From positions 23,903 through 87,902 of the forward strand of contig JAIFLR010000076.1 in assembly GCA_020048985.1 (NCBI GenBank): DNA of 64,000 nt, given 5' to 3'. The stretch's first letter is position 1. Each line of letters opens with the position of its first letter. This document shows, in pieces, positions 61,867 to 64,000 of this stretch. The notes beneath the pieces are model-generated. The model was not told where the DNA came from. It worked only from the letters and a program-made list of their open reading frames with translations, and ran no database searches. The position numbers were made by a program, and so were the translations under genes. The DNA comes from Halobacteriovorax sp. (GTDB lineage Bacteria > Bdellovibrionota > Bacteriovoracia > Bacteriovoracales > Bacteriovoracaceae).

Positions 61867-63123
61867 CTAGTTATCGCATAAAATTAAGTCATCAAAAGTG
61901 AAGTCACTAAGACCAAGAGCATTGGGTTTTACAGAGCAGAATCTTCCAGGTCTGGTTTGAACAATTCCATCCGTAGTTCCTAGAAAGTATACTTTAGAGT
62001 CTTCTGGAGAATTTTTCCCAAGCCAGCTTTCATTAGAGGTTGGAGAAAAATACTGTACTTGCAAAGCAGAATTTCCAGGAAGGCCAGGGGTCAATGGTGT
62101 GATATAAGCATCCCACTTTTTCCCGGGAACTTTGACGGTGTTATCAACAAATGATGAAATATTAGAACAAGGAATTGAAAGTTTGAACACATTCTCTTTA
62201 TCTAGTATTTCCTTTAATCCGCTAGCTAGTTGAGCGCAGTTTGAAAAGTAATCAGGCAAAGTTAATTTTAATCCTGCCTTCATCTTATTTCTTTTAAGTG
62301 TCGACTCATTTTTTTTCATATCTTTTGTTAGGATGTCGGCATTGTAATTTTTTACTGTCACTTTATTTAATTCGAATAAGTTTTTAACTTTGACCATCTT
62401 GCTATCTTGGCTCCAAGGTAGGTCGAACCCTTCTATTTCACCACTTGTGATTAAAAAATAATATATTGGATTGTAGTACCCAAGGCTTTTGTATCTTTTG
62501 TCGTCTGCTTTGTTGCCATAGAGGATCAGATCACTATCTTCATCTTTTGTAGTAAGTAGGAGTTCGTATTTAGGGGTCGAAATAGTTCCTTGGTAAACGA
62601 TTGAATCACGCACATCTTTTGGGTAGAAACAATTTGGCATTACGCCGCGAACTCCGAAATCAGCATTTTCCATGGACCAGCCAAACCTTAGGTATATACT
62701 CCTGAGTACGTGGTCAATGTTGACGTCGTTTTTGAATGAAAAGCAGAATGCATTATCTTTCTGGGGGGGACAGGTTTCATAGCCTGGGAAAAGCCAGTTT
62801 TTGTGATTGGTTAATTGCTCAAACTCGTAAATAAAGTTTGGAAGTTTATAGATCTGACCATTGCACATCTTGATATCATTTTTAATTCCAATTTCGACTT
62901 TGACTCTCTTGCATGATGAAGCCAAAATTGATTTCCCATCTTCCGCACATGACACCTTTTTGTTTTTAAGTATAGAGTTTGACCTAAATTCACCTATCTC
63001 GGCTGAAAAACGAGGGTATATATGATTAATGACAAAGAAACTGGACCAATCGTCTGCTTTTACTGGGTTTAAAAAAAAGACCGGGTAGGCGATATTTATC
63101 TTAGTGGTTGTTTTTTTATTCAT
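61867..63123 (-). CDS. Divergent family-5-like extracellular solute-binding protein
   Basis: At least 418 residues. NIAYPVFFLNPVKADDWSSFFVINHIYPRF matches the opening of family 5 (peptide/nickel) binding proteins, and KLTLPDYFSNCAQLASGLKEIL with KKWDAYITPLTPGLPGNSALQVQYF matches their second lobe, but identity is low. Several cysteines suggest disulfides. Read from the first ATG (63123) it would lack a signal sequence, yet the frame stays open upstream and encodes a membrane helix. Next to a sensor kinase on the other strand. Ligand unknown. Confidence 0.65.
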   Translation of the reverse strand: MNKKTTTKINIAYPVFFLNPVKADDWSSFFVINHIYPRFSAEIGEFRSNSILKNKKVSCAEDGKSILASSCKRVKVEIGIKNDIKMCNGQIYKLPNFIYEFEQLTNHKNWLFPGYETCPPQKDNAFCFSFKNDVNIDHVLRSIYLRFGWSMENADFGVRGVMPNCFYPKDVRDSIVYQGTISTPKYELLLTTKDEDSDLILYGNKADDKRYKSLGYYNPIYYFLITSGEIEGFDLPWSQDSKMVKVKNLFELNKVTVKNYNADILTKDMKKNESTLKRNKMKAGLKLTLPDYFSNCAQLASGLKEILDKENVFKLSIPCSNISSFVDNTVKVPGKKWDAYITPLTPGLPGNSALQVQYFSPTSNESWLGKNSPEDSKVYFLGTTDGIVQTRPGRFCSVKPNALGLSDFTFDDLILCDN

Positions 63124-63210
63124 GCCACCTGAGAAATATAGGCTAATTGCTACAACTAGGACTGCAACAAATATAATGAGATAGGGAAACGAGAATCTGG
63201 GAGTTTTTAT
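63124..63210 (-). other. In-frame N-terminal membrane anchor of the binding-protein gene
   Basis: 29 codons open in frame before the ATG at 63123 encode IKTPRFSFPYLIIFVAV followed by LVVAISLYFSGG, a strong membrane helix. No ATG, GTG or TTG is found in this stretch. An ATA at 63210 lies six bases behind GGAG and overlaps the stop of the small upstream frame as ATAA, so it may be the true, non-standard start. Confidence 0.5.
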
Positions 63211-63350
63211 TTTGTACTCCAGTCGTGTTGATCTATGTATTCATCTAGGTAATTACCGGATATTCCAGGGCCACCAGGTATAAATACAATTGATTTTTTG
63301 CATGTCTTATTCTCATAATGAGAATAATTATTATTAATAACTTTTTTCAT
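63207..63350 (-). pseudogene. Fragment of an alpha/beta hydrolase (prolyl-aminopeptidase-like)
   Basis: 47 codons from ATG 63350 to TAA 63207. Residues 20-37 (SIVFIPGGPGISGNYLDE) are the first strand and oxyanion loop (GGPG) of proline-iminopeptidase-type hydrolases. The catalytic Ser, Asp and His parts are absent, so it is a remnant or a mini-protein. Its start lies only 9 bp from the sensor-kinase ATG. Confidence 0.55.
63307..63333. promoter_or_regulatory. Fur-like palindrome upstream of the sensor kinase
   Basis: A 21-bp perfect dyad (TTATTCTCAT, A, ATGAGAATAA) at 63307-63327, and overlapping it TGAGAATAATTATTA at 63319-63333, which differs at two bases from the Fur 7-1-7 pattern. It lies between two divergent starts and within the hydrolase fragment. 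Confidence 0.45.
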
Positions 63351-63359
63351 GATGCTAAA

Positions 63360-64000
63360 ATGATACCTCTATCCAATGTCCTTGATAACTACTTTAGGAA
63401 AAAGATTTCAGTAATCTTATTTGTCACTTTCTTGTGCGCCTCGGCGACAGCACTAATCCTTGGATATTTAAAAAACAAGAGCGATTTGAAGTCAACTTTG
63501 CAGGTCTCTTCCTCTATTTACTCCTCACTCCTTTATAGTAAAGATTGGGATTTGCTGAATAAATTCTCCTCCGTCCTTATTAATGATAATAATTTGCAAT
63601 CTATAAAAATTCAGTCTAAAGAAAACAATGGTCTTCTTTATTCATACTCAAATAATCAAAACGGACTGATCCCAGTTCATTGTAGTTCAAATTCTCAGTC
63701 TGAATTAATTAAGCTTTCTATTTGCCGGAATATCGTAGGATTGGAATATCTGAGCTATATAATTGGACTTGTGTTGTTATTCGCAGTGGTCGCATATCTA
63801 TTTTTCTTAAAATCAAAAAAGAATGCTGTTTTATTTTTTGATGAGATTTCAGGAAAGATCAGCGATATCCTCAGCAAAGAAATTCCACCTGGGTCAACGT
63901 TCCACATCAAAGAGCTAAATGACCTTTATTCTAACATAACGGAGAAATCCAAACGCATCGAGAAACTTGCTCGCACAGCCGCGCTTGTTGATATCTCTCG
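63360..64000 (+). CDS. Sensor histidine kinase, partial (right edge)
   Basis: The first 213 residues of a membrane sensor. A short cytoplasmic start, membrane helix about 18-36, periplasmic sensor loop about 40-132 with two cysteines, second helix about 135-152, a HAMP-like or linker part, and at the edge RIEKLARTAALVDISR, which normally leads straight into the H-box. The kinase core lies outside the window. No ribosome site. It is divergent to a binding-protein-like gene, which may supply its ligand. Confidence 0.8.
   Translation, partial: MIPLSNVLDNYFRKKISVILFVTFLCASATALILGYLKNKSDLKSTLQVSSSIYSSLLYSKDWDLLNKFSSVLINDNNLQSIKIQSKENNGLLYSYSNNQNGLIPVHCSSNSQSELIKLSICRNIVGLEYLSYIIGLVLLFAVVAYLFFLKSKKNAVLFFDEISGKISDILSKEIPPGSTFHIKELNDLYSNITEKSKRIEKLARTAALVDIS

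Overview
The window (about 40% G+C by eye, genes packed on both strands with gaps rarely above 150 bp) looks like a chromosome segment of a Gram-negative bacterium. I see outer-membrane and periplasm-type proteins, GmhA for LPS heptose, ExbB/ExbD motors and many secreted lipoproteins. The unusually large set of secreted or membrane peptidases (M48, M10-like, M14, HtrA, two trypsins), a protein-glutaminase-like enzyme and a very large L,D-transpeptidase fit a predatory Bdellovibrionota (Bacteriovorax/Peredibacter-like). That placement is inference, because no rRNA or species marker lies in the window.

Layout: 1-3986 (minus strand): trxA, gmhA, a secreted protein-glutaminase-like enzyme, a small secreted protein, and an ExbB-ExbD-ExbD motor cut by the left edge. 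4131-10449: RDD membrane protein and polA, a Cys-rich secreted protein, a rhodanese, an M48 membrane protease and a lipoprotein. 10668-12784: groES-groEL with promoter and terminator. 12952-16403: secreted and hypothetical proteins, a matrixin-like protease and a methyltransferase with a signal peptide. 16418-22933: a peptide-type ABC importer (binding protein and two permeases, no ATPase) followed by a 940-residue L,D-transpeptidase with a lysozyme/SLT-like C-terminal domain; together they suggest handling of murein peptides. 22974-30523: aminotransferase, HtrA, Psd, an EEP phosphatase/nuclease, a lipoprotein with two small regulators, and a sigma-54 response regulator. 30616-35067: amino-sugar and sugar-nucleotide genes (nagB, PIG-L deacetylase, manC) and mgtE. 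35205-45711: a 1215-residue scaffold/response-regulator protein, an M14 carboxypeptidase, two small redox proteins, metF and metH. 45879-57952: OmpA-like protein, EamA transporter, msrB, a repeat protein, apaG, a FAH hydrolase with a 57-residue partner, two tandem trypsins, SulP transporter, trmO, a phosphoethanolamine-transferase-like sulfatase and rhlE. 58080-64000 is more accessory: two type II toxin-antitoxin pairs with palindromic operators, a glycosyltransferase, a cupin, a divergent solute-binding protein, a hydrolase remnant, and a sensor kinase cut by the right edge.

Two patterns recur. First, several start codons sit directly behind, or inside, terminator-like hairpins (the protein-glutaminase-like gene, gmhA, apaG and one trypsin gene). 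Second, several genes lack a Shine-Dalgarno but have a -10 hexamer 6-8 bases before the ATG, which suggests leaderless mRNAs. Convergent genes often overlap at their 3' ends, four pairs by exactly 11 bp. No tRNA, rRNA, IS element or CRISPR array was seen.
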